Assembly (NCBI GenBank): GCA_021829645.1
Contig: JAKBPI010000025.1
Span: forward strand, 1-37,462
DNA length: 37,462 bases
DNA from: Actinomycetes bacterium
Lineage (GTDB): Bacteria > Actinomycetota > Acidimicrobiia > Acidimicrobiales > Bog-793
Reading direction: 5' to 3'
Below are positions 1-8,352 of this stretch, one piece after another. A model generated the notes under the pieces. The model saw only the letters and a list, made by a program, of their open reading frames with translations. It was not told where the DNA came from and did no database searches. Numbering within the stretch: position 1 is the first letter of the stretch; each line of letters begins with the position of its first letter. The translations under genes and the position numbers were made by a program.

Positions 1-102
1 ATCTATAAGACTTGCAGGATCATTGAACTGAGCTTGATTTGAAAGTACTCCTATTGCCATAACAAATACTCCCACACTCAAAAGAAAATCGCGAGCATTC
101 AA
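1..102 (-). CDS. Partial open frame leaving the left edge, unknown
   Basis: A minus-strand frame is open from just after a TAG (103-105) to the window edge. It could start at TTG 102 or at ATG 60 and encodes a short hydrophobic stretch (LLSVGVFVMAIGVL) followed by NQAQFNDPASLID. A membrane helix followed by F-x-x-P-x-S-L-I loosely recalls the start of MotA-type motor proteins, but 34 codons are not enough to assign it. There is no clear ribosome binding site. It lies directly beyond the 3' end of the dead tnpB, so it may also be the tail of a gene cut by the insertion, or chance. Confidence 0.2.
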   Translation of the reverse strand, partial: MNARDFLLSVGVFVMAIGVLSNQAQFNDPASLID

Positions 103-123
103 CTAAAATAAAACAGCAGCCAT

Positions 124-1185
124 CTAGGCTAATGCACGTTTCAAGATGTTTTGTGCCGCAGTTATGTCCCGATCCTGAGCATAGCCACAATGATCGCATA
201 CACGCTCAGAGAGTTTTTAAGGACGATTTCCCCGGAATTTGAGCATAGTTGACTTGTGTTTTTGGGATCGACTGGCACGACACGACGACCAGCTTCTTCT
301 GCTTTGCACGTGGTGTAGCGTACGAGTTGATTCCAAAACGCATCAACGATGCTTTTGGCAAGGTGGTAATTTTTCACCATTCCTTGCACGTTCAAATTTT
401 CAAAAGCAATGAGTCCATATCCGTTGACCAATTTTCGAGATACTTTGTGCGCATAGTCCCTACGTTGATTTGCGATATGCTCATGCAATCTCGTCAGTTC
501 TATGATGGCTTTGCGGCGACGGACATAACCCTTCTTCTTACGTGATACTGATCGTTGCTTTCTGTGTAACTTCCGTTCTGATTCACGCAGGAACTTCGGA
601 TATTCGTAAAATTTCCCATCGGACGTAATGGCAAGATGCTTGACACCAAGGTCGATCCCAACGGCGGCATTCGACTCTGGCAAGGTATTCGGCTCCGCAT
701 GACAGACTGGCGTAATACTTACCGTTTTTCACAATGACAGTACAGGTTTTGATTTCTCCTTGTGGCAGGCGATGAAGTTTCACTTTGCAATCTTTGAGAG
801 TGTTCATCGATGATCATTGATCGCATAGCCGCCCTTTGGATACGTGAAAGAGTCATATCGCCCTGCTGATTTTAAACGTGGGCACCCAGAGGTGTTTCTC
901 CTCATCCACACGACGAAAGAAGGCTTGAAACGCTTTGTCAAGCCGTTTTACCACGTCCTGTAATACCTGCGAGTGAACCTCATTCAACGCTGGAACGTGC
1001 TTTTTGCGCTCATTCAGCGTATTTGCCTGATCATAGTAATTCAGCGTGGTTTTGTCTGTTTCATAGGTAAACCGCCGTTTGTCAGGCAGACGATTATAGA
1101 GCAGGCGACAGCGTTCTAAGGTGAACCGAATTGTCTCTGCTTGTTCTTTCGTGGGGTAGAGCCTGTACTTGTACGCTTTTTCCAT
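124..1185 (-). pseudogene. tnpB: TnpB (OrfB) RNA-guided nuclease remnant, multiply frameshifted
   Basis: TnpB proteins are RuvC-like, RNA-guided nucleases carried by IS605-type elements. Reading starts at ATG 1185 (MEKAYKYRLYPTKEQ), then shifts frame near 860-890, again near 807, again near 660-690, and again inside the zinc finger near 210-225. The pieces are the N-terminal helical part, a middle block from about 807 to 690, and a RuvC block from about 683. The RuvC I motif VGIDLGV and the RuvC II motif FENLNVQGM share one frame. The RuvC III motif DRD and the CDHCGYAQ zinc-finger half are found only in another frame, near 150-200. In the first half of the finger a Cys has become Ser (CSNSG). 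With at least four frameshifts the protein is certainly broken. Confidence 0.88.
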
Positions 1186-1591
1186 GATCGATCTCGCCTC
1201 GATTTCTGCTCTTCGATATACTTCTTGATCACGTCCGGTTGAACAGTGTCCGCCGTAGCGACAAAGTAGGAATTCGTCCACAGAGAAGGCAATCGAATTT
1301 TTAGTGATTTGGATTCATCACGAAGGACTTTGGAAGTGTATCCCGTGAGTTGTTTAACGACTTTGCGAATCCCATATTGCGAATCGCACCTGATGAGAAG
1401 ATGAACATGGTAGGCATGATTTCCATTTCAACGATTTCTACCTGAATGTCCGTTGCCTTTTCCGAAAGCAACGCCTTCAACCTTGCGTCAGTGGGTTCAA
1501 CAGGCACTTTACGGCGATATTTCGGACAAAAGACAACGTGGTATTGACAGTCGAACGTGACATTGTGGTTTGAATCTACATCTCTACTCAT
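1116..1591 (-). pseudogene. tnpA: TnpA Y1 (HUH) transposase, frameshifted at the HUH motif
   Basis: The frame opens at ATG 1591 (MSRDVDSNHNVTF) and contains the family's HVVFCPKYRRKV block. A base is missing right after MEIMP, near 1409-1412. Shifting frame there restores the catalytic HVHLL (HUH) motif, then QYGIRKVVKQLTGYTSK, LPSLWTNSYFVAT and the VIKKYIEEQ segment with the catalytic tyrosine, ending at a stop at 1116-1118. The reconstructed length of about 158 residues is close to the usual size for this family. Its end overlaps the start of tnpB by about 70 bp. In its present form only the N-terminal part would be translated correctly. Confidence 0.88.
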
Positions 1592-1663
1592 GACGAATCA
1601 CCGCAAATAGTATGGTACACAACATTAGATGCAGCAATGCTAACTATCTTTTGGAGAAAAAAG

Positions 1664-1714
1664 ATTCGCCTGACGGCGAGCACCTTATGTCCCCATCGCT
1701 GAAGCAAGGGGTTT
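1664..1714. repeat. Two small hairpins at the tnpA-side end of the IS element
   Basis: TCGCC-tgac-GGCGA (1666-1679) is followed by CCCC-atc-GCTgaAGC-aa-GGGG (1691-1711) and then TTTTACGGCGC. Paired imperfect hairpins near the ends are typical of IS200/IS605 elements. Read on the plus strand, this resembles the right-end or omega-RNA type structure that normally follows tnpB, although here it lies upstream of tnpA. Function is inferred from position only. Confidence 0.45.
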
Positions 1715-1725
1715 TACGGCGCATT

Positions 1726-2272
1726 TGATAAATGCATATGAACAACTCAGACTTACAACTCCAAGTCGTCGGTAACGAAACAAAGTAAAATCATTTATTC
1801 CAACCAGGGAAGTAAGTCGAGGATACAAGTCCGATAAGAAAGCCAACCAATAATTATTACAGAAAGCAAACTAAGATACCGGATGCGATCACAAGCCTGA
1901 CATTTACCTGGTACTACAGGGTATAGAAGACGGACAGAATTATGTGATAAGTCGTTATTGTGGCGCTTGGCTTGGAGGTTATTATAATGCGGCTTAGACA
2001 TTGAAGGTAAACGCATACGAATTGGTGAGCAATTTCAGCTGTAACCGGGGTCTTTGGTGTCTGTCATATTGGTGTTGCAAGATAGCAATCATTAGGTGCT
2101 TTCGCAGTATTTTCCAAAGATTTCCACAGGCCAGATACTCATAGGTATGTCATAATTCAAGATCATATAATCATGAAGGCTAAATGGTGTCATTTTTTAG
2201 TGCTCTCCGCAACGGTATTATACTCAACTAATATTTTTTCTTATACAGAGAGTTCACCTCCATTTAACTAAA
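1726..2272. other. Intergenic stretch without a supported gene
   Basis: About 550 bp lie between the IS remnant and the importer operon. A 73-codon minus-strand frame (1795-2016) has no family resemblance and no ribosome binding site. A TATACT hexamer lies at 2219-2224 on the plus strand, with only a poor -35 (TTTAGT) 17 nt before it, and could be a distal promoter of the importer. I see no RNA gene or repeat here. Confidence 0.4.
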
Positions 2273-2302
2273 ACTTGATTTTCAAGTCATAGTCGTGTTA
2301 TC
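2273..2302 (+). promoter_or_regulatory. Possible promoter and operator of the iron-type importer
   Basis: TTGATT (2275-2280) and TTATCT (2297-2302) are 16 nt apart and make a moderate sigma-70-type promoter directly ahead of the binding-protein gene. An inverted repeat ACTTGA-TTT-TCAAGT (2273-2287) covers the -35 box and could be a repressor site. It is not the classical TTAGGTTAG-type IdeR/DtxR box, so which regulator binds is unknown. Confidence 0.4.
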
Positions 2303-2323
2303 TTGCCATGCAATGCTTGCCTC

Positions 2324-3436
2324 ATGACTAAAGAAAAAACCATAAAAAAGCAAGTAACAAGCAAAAGGATCTCCGCTATGATCGCAGCGGCAGGTCTGCT
2401 TAGCGTCTGTCTTTCGACAACGGAAGGTATTGCTGCTAATGCCACTACGGTTCGGCACAAAAAGACGCATGCAAGCAAAACAATAAAAATTACCAACCCT
2501 ATTCCTTTGGTAGTCTATTCAGCTCAAGGGTATGACAAAGCAGAAACAACTGCTTTTTCTAAGAAATATCATATTCCCGTGAGCTTGGATGACAACTCCA
2601 CAGGTCCCCTTCTGACGCAAATAGAGGCTTCCAAAAACAATCCCAACTGGGGTTTGCTCTGGGTCGATGGTTCTACGGCTTTTGCCGCACTAGACAAGCA
2701 AGGTCTCCTTATTCATGGCTTTGAGCCCAACGTCAACTTCAACTCTCTCGGAATGGCTTCTGTCCCTAAAGACAAAAGTTGGGTACCAACGGGGGTAACC
2801 CTGATGGCTGCCATGGTTTACAACAAGCAAAAAGTCAGCACCCCGCCCACCACATGGCAGCAACTCCTTTCGTCTAAGTGGAAAGGCCAAGTCGGTATGG
2901 ACGATCCCTCTCAGTCCGGCCCCACCTATCCTTTCGTAGCCGGAGTTATGAATTACTTGGGTGGTATCAAGCAAGGCGAAACGTACTTTTCAAAGCTGAA
3001 AGCCAACGGTTTGGTCATCAATCCCACCAATGGACCTACTTTGACAGCATTGGCTAACGGTCAGATCAATATAGCCCTAGTCCAGAGTTCTGCCGGTATC
3101 GGTGCAGCCATGGCTGATAAAAGCTTTGTCGTAAAATACCTTAACCCGGTAACTTTGTTGCCAAGTTGTATAGGTATTGACAAGAAAGCTCCCAAAAAAG
3201 AGCAGGAAGAAGCAGAGCTATTTGCCGAGTATGTACTGTCGAAGCAGGGACAGCAAGTCATGCAGCACGGTGACCCGACAGGTGACTCTCTTTACTATCC
3301 GGTTATAAAAGGTGTCAACCCGCTTTCCAACCTTCCAAAGCTGGCTGGGGTCAAAACTCAAAGCATTAACCCTTATCTGTGGGGACCACGTGAGGCAAGC
3401 ATTAACTCTTGGTTTACGGCCAACATAGTGCAGTAA
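2324..3436 (+). CDS. Ferric-type ABC transporter substrate-binding protein
   Basis: This is an extracellular solute-binding protein of the iron(III)/family 1 type, which delivers substrate to the permease and ATPase encoded next. The N-terminus has Lys-rich residues, a hydrophobic segment (MIAAAGLLSV) and a likely cleavage region near GIAANA, so it is secreted. No proper lipobox precedes the single Cys of that segment. The mature part follows the family pattern: LVVYSAQGYDKAE near the start, WVPTGVTLMAAMVYNK, PTTWQQLLSSKWKGQVGMDDPSQSG, NGQINIALVQSSA and the late YVLSKQGQQVM block. ATG 2324 is preferred; the frame is open to TTG 2303 but neither start has a strong ribosome binding site. Iron is the most likely substrate by family. 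Thiamine or another metal cannot be excluded, because the tyrosine ligands were not checked. Confidence 0.82.
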   Translation: MTKEKTIKKQVTSKRISAMIAAAGLLSVCLSTTEGIAANATTVRHKKTHASKTIKITNPIPLVVYSAQGYDKAETTAFSKKYHIPVSLDDNSTGPLLTQIEASKNNPNWGLLWVDGSTAFAALDKQGLLIHGFEPNVNFNSLGMASVPKDKSWVPTGVTLMAAMVYNKQKVSTPPTTWQQLLSSKWKGQVGMDDPSQSGPTYPFVAGVMNYLGGIKQGETYFSKLKANGLVINPTNGPTLTALANGQINIALVQSSAGIGAAMADKSFVVKYLNPVTLLPSCIGIDKKAPKKEQEEAELFAEYVLSKQGQQVMQHGDPTGDSLYYPVIKGVNPLSNLPKLAGVKTQSINPYLWGPREASINSWFTANIVQ

Positions 3437-3446
3437 TTCGTAGCAG

Positions 3447-3487
3447 AGCCGGGTCCGGAAGTCATATATTTCCGGACCCGGCTTTTT
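3447..3487 (+). terminator. Strong hairpin with T-run between binding protein and permease
   Basis: A 14-bp perfect stem (AGCCGGGTCCGGAA, 3447-3460, with its complement at 3470-3483) is closed by a short AT loop and followed by TTTTT. It has the form of an intrinsic terminator, yet the permease starts just beyond it with no obvious new promoter. Partial termination here would give more binding protein than permease, a common arrangement in ABC importers, and the stem could also protect the upstream mRNA from 3' decay. Confidence 0.82.
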
Positions 3488-3617
3488 GGGTGATAGTGAT
3501 GAAACGAGGGAATTAAAAATTACTGCCGAAATATTAGACTACACAAAAACAGATTTTACACCGAACCAACGCTCAGGGGCGCATAAGCAGAGTGCACAGG
3601 ATACGAAGGACGGGGTT

Positions 3618-5336
3618 TTGATTGGTCTCCTGAGACGATCAAAGTCTTTGTACAGACTAGGCTCCCTGTCCTTTTGGATGGTGCTCTTTTTGGCCATTAT
3701 TATACCGTGTCTCAGCTTTTTAGTGCTTGCCATCTCGCCGAGACTCTTTGACCAAGGCAGTCAGTTTTTTACCCTAGAAAACTTTAAAGCGGTTTTCAGC
3801 GGGTCGACTTTGGTGGCTCTCACCAATTCTCTCTGGGTTGCTTCGCTCGCTGCTTTAGTGGGCATATTCTGCGCTCTTCCCATGGCTTGGCTTTTTCATC
3901 GAAGCGACCTACCTTTTAAAAAAGTATTCTCAGGTGCCATATGGCTTGTACTTCTCATACCCTCTTGGATTCCTGCTATCGGTTGGGAAAGATTTGTCAA
4001 TCCAGATGGGATTCTTTTCCGATTACACCTCTGGTCACCATGGCAAGAGCACCTTATCATGGGTCCGTTTGGTGTGGTGCTTTTACTTGGATTACGTAAT
4101 ATACCCTTCTCTTATTTAGCAGTTTCCAATGCTTTGGCCGGATTGGGACAGGAATTTGAACATTCTGCTCAGGTACACGGTGCATCTAAATTTCAGACGG
4201 CAAAGCTCGTTGTACCTATTTTATTTCCGGCTATTCTTTCCGGTCTAGCTATAGGATTTGCTGAAGCTATTAGTGACTTTGGGGTAGCAGCTACGCTGGC
4301 CTATACTTCACACTTTACGTTAGCTACGTATTATGTCTATCAACAGATAGGTAATTTCCCGCCGGATTTTCCATTGGCAGCAGCTTTTTCGTGGTTGCTT
4401 GTACTTGCTGTGGCTATTCCTCTTTATGCACAAGCCAAACTATCCAAAGGACGTTCGTACCAAGTGTTGTCTGGACGAACGAGACAGCCCGTGATGAGAA
4501 AGCTATCTGTATCTACCAAGGTAGCAGTGGTTCTCGTATTATGTCTGTTTTACTTTGTTGCCGTCGGTATTCCAACAATAGGGGTGGTGTCCTCTTCGCT
4601 CCTCAGTGACTTTGGGGCTTCACTGCATATTACTTTTGCCAATTATAAAGCGGTTTTCACGACGGCCGGCTTAGGCGCTCCATTGGAACGTTCAATAGAG
4701 TACGCTGCCATCACGGCGAGTATAACCGTTTTGGTTGGCTTTGTGGCAGCTCGAAAGTTGTCAAAGACAAAAGGTACATCAGCTAAGGTACTTGATTTTA
4801 TTTTACTTAGTTCTGTGGCTATTCCGGGGATAATATTTGCAGCCGGCTATATTTTTGCATACAATTTACCTTTTTTATCAAAGATAGGTATAAATTTGTA
4901 TCAGACGACAACACTTTTGGTAATTGCTTACATAGCAACGAGTTTGCCCACAAATGTACGGATGCTATTTGGCTCTGTTTCTCAAGTGGCAGACTCTCTC
5001 AGTAATGCCGCTAGGGTACACGGAGCCGGGGCTATCAGGTCGTGGATGAGAGCCATACTGCCACCTCTGTCCCGTCCTATCGTAACGGCATGGCTTTTAG
5101 CCTTTACTGGTATTTTGCTAGAATTGCCTGTTTCTGAGTTGCTCTATGCGCCAGGCTTTCCGCCGGCATCAATTGCCATACAAGACAATCTGGGAAACTA
5201 CCACTTTGGCATCGGTATGGCCCAGACCGTCGTGGCGACTATGGTGGCTTTTGCGGTGGTGGGAACGGTGTTTATTCTATATAGGTTATTAGCCCCGCGT
5301 GGGTGGAGAAGAATAGGTGGTATTTTGCGTGCCTGA
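3618..5336 (+). CDS. Ferric-type ABC transporter permease, two fused halves
   Basis: This is the membrane channel of the importer. About twelve hydrophobic segments form two homologous halves, as in FbpB/SfuB-type permeases. Each half has the cytoplasmic EAA-type loop that docks on the ATPase: EHSAQVHGASKFQTAKL around 4160 and SNAARVHGAGAIRSWMRA around 5010. I chose TTG 3618 because AAGGA (3606-3610) lies 7 nt upstream. The frame stays open back to TTG 3486, but that codon falls in the T-run of the preceding terminator and has no ribosome binding site; the extra 44 residues are polar and not family-like. The stop overlaps the start of the ATPase gene, which points to translational coupling. 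Confidence 0.83.
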   Translation: MIGLLRRSKSLYRLGSLSFWMVLFLAIIIPCLSFLVLAISPRLFDQGSQFFTLENFKAVFSGSTLVALTNSLWVASLAALVGIFCALPMAWLFHRSDLPFKKVFSGAIWLVLLIPSWIPAIGWERFVNPDGILFRLHLWSPWQEHLIMGPFGVVLLLGLRNIPFSYLAVSNALAGLGQEFEHSAQVHGASKFQTAKLVVPILFPAILSGLAIGFAEAISDFGVAATLAYTSHFTLATYYVYQQIGNFPPDFPLAAAFSWLLVLAVAIPLYAQAKLSKGRSYQVLSGRTRQPVMRKLSVSTKVAVVLVLCLFYFVAVGIPTIGVVSSSLLSDFGASLHITFANYKAVFTTAGLGAPLERSIEYAAITASITVLVGFVAARKLSKTKGTSAKVLDFILLSSVAIPGIIFAAGYIFAYNLPFLSKIGINLYQTTTLLVIAYIATSLPTNVRMLFGSVSQVADSLSNAARVHGAGAIRSWMRAILPPLSRPIVTAWLLAFTGILLELPVSELLYAPGFPPASIAIQDNLGNYHFGIGMAQTVVATMVAFAVVGTVFILYRLLAPRGWRRIGGILRA

Positions 5337-6447
5337 GTCAGTAAGTATTGAAAATGTTTCTAAGGTATATGCTAAGTCAAAGTATGCTTTACAAGACGTG
5401 AGCTTTGAACTTGATCCCGGAAAGTTTCTTGTTCTATTGGGACCTTCCGGTTCGGGTAAAACAACACTATTACGTTCTATTGCTGGTATTGAGAAAATCA
5501 CCAAAGGAGGAATTTTTCTTTCCGATAGGTGTGTGGCCAACGAAAAAATTCATATTTCACCAAATGAAAGAAATCTCTCTATGGTGTTCCAAGACTATGC
5601 ACTTTGGCCCCACCTGAGTGTTCTCGATAATGTGGCCTTTGCCATGAAGCGCTATGGTCTGAAAAAAGATGACAGACAACGAGCCGCACAAGAGGTGTTG
5701 GACAAAGTAGGGCTCATTTCCCACATCAATAACTATCCAGGAGAGCTTTCCGGAGGAGAGCAGCAAAGAGTTGCTTTAGCCAGAGCTTTGGTCGGAAAAA
5801 CAGGATTGCTGCTTTTTGACGAACCACTCTCCAATCTGGACGCTGATTTAAGGGATAGGTTGCGAATAGAAATATCTATGCTGACAAGAGAAATGGCTGC
5901 CACTTCAATTTATATCACACATGACCAATCGGAAGCTTTTGCGTTGGCTGATGTGATAGGAGTACTGGAAAGCGGTCGCTTGGTGCAAATGGGCACACCG
6001 GAAGAGATATATAGTTCGCCGGCGACCCCTTTCGTAGCGCGCTTTACAGGATTAGCAGGCGAGGTATGCGTCAAAGTGGATCATTGCCTCAGCGACAACT
6101 CTGCTGTCGTCAGAGGACTCACGGAAAATGCCAAACCTTTTATTGCACTCGGCAACGGAATGAGTGCCGGCCAATCGGGGCGAGTTATGGTGCGCCCGGC
6201 TGCCGTGCAGTTATGTGCTATAACTGACGAAAAAGCTCATTTGAGTGCTATTATCAAAGACGTGGCTTTTCGCGGCCATGGGTACGAACATGCTGTCATG
6301 CTTGAAGATGGAAATCAGTTCGCAAATATATTGTCACATCACAAACATGTGCGGGGTACAAAAGTCGGGCTTATATTCAACTTTGAAGGATGCATACTTT
6401 TTCCCGATACTAAATTTGATTCGGAAGTACTTGATTTGAGTGCCTGA
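5317..6447 (+). CDS. Ferric-type ABC transporter ATP-binding protein
   Basis: This ATPase powers the importer from the cytoplasmic side. It shows Walker A GPSGSGKTT, Q-loop MVFQDYALWPH, signature LSGGEQQR, Walker B LLLFDEP, the D-loop SNLDA and the switch histidine in ITHDQSEA, in the order and spacing of the CUT1/FbpC group. About 140 residues follow the nucleotide-binding domain, with a TOBE-like part (VMVRPAAVQL and the C-terminal beta segment). GTG 5317 has GGAG (5305-5308) 8 nt upstream and overlaps the permease by 20 bp. GTG 5329 is an alternative. FbpC is a fitting name if iron is the substrate, which is not proven. Confidence 0.85.
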   Translation: MVFCVPESVSIENVSKVYAKSKYALQDVSFELDPGKFLVLLGPSGSGKTTLLRSIAGIEKITKGGIFLSDRCVANEKIHISPNERNLSMVFQDYALWPHLSVLDNVAFAMKRYGLKKDDRQRAAQEVLDKVGLISHINNYPGELSGGEQQRVALARALVGKTGLLLFDEPLSNLDADLRDRLRIEISMLTREMAATSIYITHDQSEAFALADVIGVLESGRLVQMGTPEEIYSSPATPFVARFTGLAGEVCVKVDHCLSDNSAVVRGLTENAKPFIALGNGMSAGQSGRVMVRPAAVQLCAITDEKAHLSAIIKDVAFRGHGYEHAVMLEDGNQFANILSHHKHVRGTKVGLIFNFEGCILFPDTKFDSEVLDLSA

Positions 6448-6504
6448 GCTGATCTTTAAGCTGTAGCTTGAAAATGTGAACGATAGGAAGAAGTCAAAGG
6501 TTTT

Positions 6505-7290
6505 ATGACGCAAGATTTACTGATAATTTTAGCCTCTTTTGTGGCCTGTGCGGTGGAGATGGTGGAGGCCTTAACAATTGTTGTTGCCGCAGGAGTTACC
6601 AGAGGCTGGCGATCTGCCATCGAAGGGGTTCTGGCTGCCCTATGCTGTTTGGTTGTCATCGTCGGAGGTGTCGGAGTCCCTCTTGTGCACTTGGTACCAA
6701 TTGATACACTAAGGGTTATCATCGGCGGATTATTGATGATCCTCGGTCTCTCTTGGCTACGAAAAGCAGTTCTCCGGGCTTCCGGGCATAAAGCAATGCA
6801 TGATGAAGATGTCATTTACGCTAAGAAGGTCAAAGAATTATCCGCTAACGCTGCTGTCGACGAGAAGAAGTCTTTCTTGGGTTCGCCGTTATCGACTCTA
6901 GGTCCGCGGGATGCCACAGGTTTTGCGGTGGCTTTCAAAGGAGTCTTTTTGGAGGGATTAGAAGTAGCCTTGATAGTAATCAGTTTGGGCTCAAGTTCTC
7001 ATCACTTCTTGAACGTAATTTTAGGAGCCGTCTTGGCAGCTGTAGTGGTATTTTCTATTGGAGCGATGACGTCAAAGTACTTTTCTAGGGTGCCAGAGAA
7101 TAAGATGAAAATGACGGTAGGGATATTGTTGAGCAGCTTTGGCTTGTTTTGGATTGGAGAAGGCACAAAAGTATCTTGGCCGGGCAACGATCTTTCTATC
7201 CTGTGGCTCATAGGAGTTTTTGCGCTTCTGACTCTGGCTTACGTACGTTTTTTGAAAAATATGTTAGTGGTAAAGCATAATGCAAACTAA
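6505..7290 (+). CDS. COG4280-type membrane protein with FTR1-like Glu motifs
   Basis: This is a 261-residue integral membrane protein with about seven hydrophobic segments. I recognise the pattern of the uncharacterised COG4280 family common in Actinobacteria. Helix 1 carries CAVEMVEALTIVVAAG and a later helix carries FLEGLEVALIV, two half-repeats with buried Glu residues that resemble the REGLE motifs of FTR1 iron permeases. The segment between them is hydrophilic and charged. ATG 6505 has AAAGG just upstream. It begins 57 bp after the importer ATPase on the same strand, so it probably shares the transcript. A role in metal transport is inferred from the motifs and the neighbours; I know of no demonstrated function for the family. 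Confidence 0.7.
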   Translation: MTQDLLIILASFVACAVEMVEALTIVVAAGVTRGWRSAIEGVLAALCCLVVIVGGVGVPLVHLVPIDTLRVIIGGLLMILGLSWLRKAVLRASGHKAMHDEDVIYAKKVKELSANAAVDEKKSFLGSPLSTLGPRDATGFAVAFKGVFLEGLEVALIVISLGSSSHHFLNVILGAVLAAVVVFSIGAMTSKYFSRVPENKMKMTVGILLSSFGLFWIGEGTKVSWPGNDLSILWLIGVFALLTLAYVRFLKNMLVVKHNAN

Positions 7291-7537
7291 GAACAATCCC
7301 ACACAAACAACCAAAGAGGCATCTTCTTACGTGAAAAAGTATTTATTAGCATTCGTGAAGTTTTGGTATAACTTTTTAGTAGGCGATACCCCAGAGTTTT
7401 TTGTCGTTACGTTGGTGGTTGTAGCAATCGGCATCACAACTCACCGTCAAAGTCAGATTTTTATACTCTCCACACTTATTTTTATCAGCCTGGTATTTGG
7501 AGTCAGCCTTTATCGCGGTAGGCAAAAAAATACATAA
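7280..7537 (+). CDS. Small membrane partner of the COG4280 protein
   Basis: This 85-residue protein has a polar N-terminus, the segment AFVKFWYNFLVGDTPEFF, and two hydrophobic stretches (VVTLVVVAIGI and IFILSTLIFISLVFGV), so probably two membrane helices with both ends in the cytoplasm. Its ATG overlaps the end of the COG4280 gene by 11 bp, which implies coupled translation and a shared function. From memory, small proteins with an F-W-Y-x-F-x-V-G-D motif often sit beside COG4280 genes in actinobacteria; this is not verified here. A scaffold or assembly subunit is possible. Confidence 0.65.
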   Translation: MQTKNNPTQTTKEASSYVKKYLLAFVKFWYNFLVGDTPEFFVVTLVVVAIGITTHRQSQIFILSTLIFISLVFGVSLYRGRQKNT

Positions 7538-7547
7538 AGTATTGGTC

Positions 7548-7805
7548 TCAGTCGGTGTTTTCCGGCGTATCGAGATCGGGAAGTATCTTATAGCTTTGAG
7601 CTACTAGTATCATTTGTGTCCGCTTTTTGGTTGAATTCTTATTGAGGTAAACGCTTACTATCAGAAAGCAACCCGTCACAAAAGCCAAGACAAGAAGAGC
7701 AACAGCTAGCCATAGTGTCAACCCGGTGCGCGACGATAAAGCCAGGATAAGTGTACCGGCCAGTGTAGAGGCCAAAGATTCGACTAAAAGTAAATCAGCA
7801 AGCAC
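7548..7805 (-). CDS. Small hypothetical membrane protein
   Basis: The 85-residue product has two hydrophobic segments (LASTLAGTLILAL and LWLAVALLVLAFVTGCFLIVSVYL) and a basic cytoplasmic-type loop KNSTKKR. The start is GTG 7805, with GGAG about 8 nt upstream. It runs convergently into the COG4280 block with a 10-bp gap and no clear terminator between. I do not recognise a family. Real coding is supported by the start signals and the helix pattern only. Confidence 0.5.
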   Translation of the reverse strand: MLADLLLVESLASTLAGTLILALSSRTGLTLWLAVALLVLAFVTGCFLIVSVYLNKNSTKKRTQMILVAQSYKILPDLDTPENTD

Positions 7806-7997
7806 GGTAAGTTCTCCAAGAGCTATGTCACAGATTACAGTATAAGAGATCTCAAGGCTAAACGCGTATTATCTGAGGGTATTTCATGGGCTACGAAATA
7901 CATATGAATGTGGGCTCATACTAAAAATACAGATCCCCCTTTATTCTATGGCATCTTTAGTATAAGATTTCATAGACGAGGATGAAAGGTGTCTGGT
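7806..7997. promoter_or_regulatory. Divergent intergenic region with two inverted repeats
   Basis: This spacer separates two divergent small membrane-protein genes. It has a 7-bp hairpin GTATTTC-N9-GAAATAC (7879-7901). It also has a wider inverted repeat, ATACTAAA around 7918 and TTTAGTAT around 7967; the second arm overlaps a possible -10 for the rightward gene. The repeats may be regulator sites, but nothing identifies the regulator. Confidence 0.35.
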
Positions 7998-8198
7998 ATG
8001 GACATACATGGAGCGGCAGTTCTGGCAACTATCAGCAAACACGATATAGCAGGAATCGTTGGAGTCATTGTGGGGATACTGCTGATAGTATTTTCTGTTT
8101 TTAAAATTATAGCAAAAGCAGCAGGGGCAATGATTTTCCTTGGGGTTGGGGCAGCAGCGATTCTTGTGGCAATACTGATGTTTTCTAGGTCTATTTGA
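7998..8198 (+). CDS. Small hypothetical membrane protein
   Basis: This 66-residue protein is almost entirely two membrane helices: IVGVIVGILLIVFSVFKII and MIFLGVGAAAILVAILMF, joined by a short AKAAGA turn. ATG 7998 is preferred over GTG 7989, because GAAAGGTG lies about 6 nt before the ATG. It has no family I can name. It resembles the small hydrophobic proteins often seen at stress or envelope loci, but that is only a general likeness. Confidence 0.5.
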   Translation: MDIHGAAVLATISKHDIAGIVGVIVGILLIVFSVFKIIAKAAGAMIFLGVGAAAILVAILMFSRSI

Positions 8199-8352
8199 TC
8201 GTAGGTAGCAGATACTTATGGTTGCCCTGAACAAATTATGACAATCATGTTTCATCGTGTAAACGCTGTTGACATTTTAAAGTAGCGGTGGCAAACTTAA
8301 CTTAGTGCGTTGGAAAAATATAGCTATCTCAGAGCAATGGAAGGGGGTCACC

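Larger units (their letters stand above)
124..1725 (-). mobile_element. Decayed IS200/IS605-type insertion sequence
   Basis: One tnpA and one tnpB remnant lie in the same orientation and overlap, the arrangement of IS605-group elements. Both are frameshifted, so the element cannot make its own transposase. Small hairpins at 1666-1679 and 1691-1711 lie outside the tnpA start, where such elements carry subterminal structures recognised by TnpA. The exact ends are not fixed. The 3' boundary is taken as the reconstructed tnpB stop at 124. Confidence 0.8.

Noticed and set aside
1795-2016. 73-codon minus-strand frame in the spacer
   Set aside because: No ribosome binding site, no family, odd composition.
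8278-8311. Third copy of the TAAAGTA/TACTTTA site ahead of the small peptide ORF
   Set aside because: TAAAGTA (8278-8284) is perfect, but the partner arm AACTTAA matches only 5 of 7 positions and no -10 follows at 5 nt.
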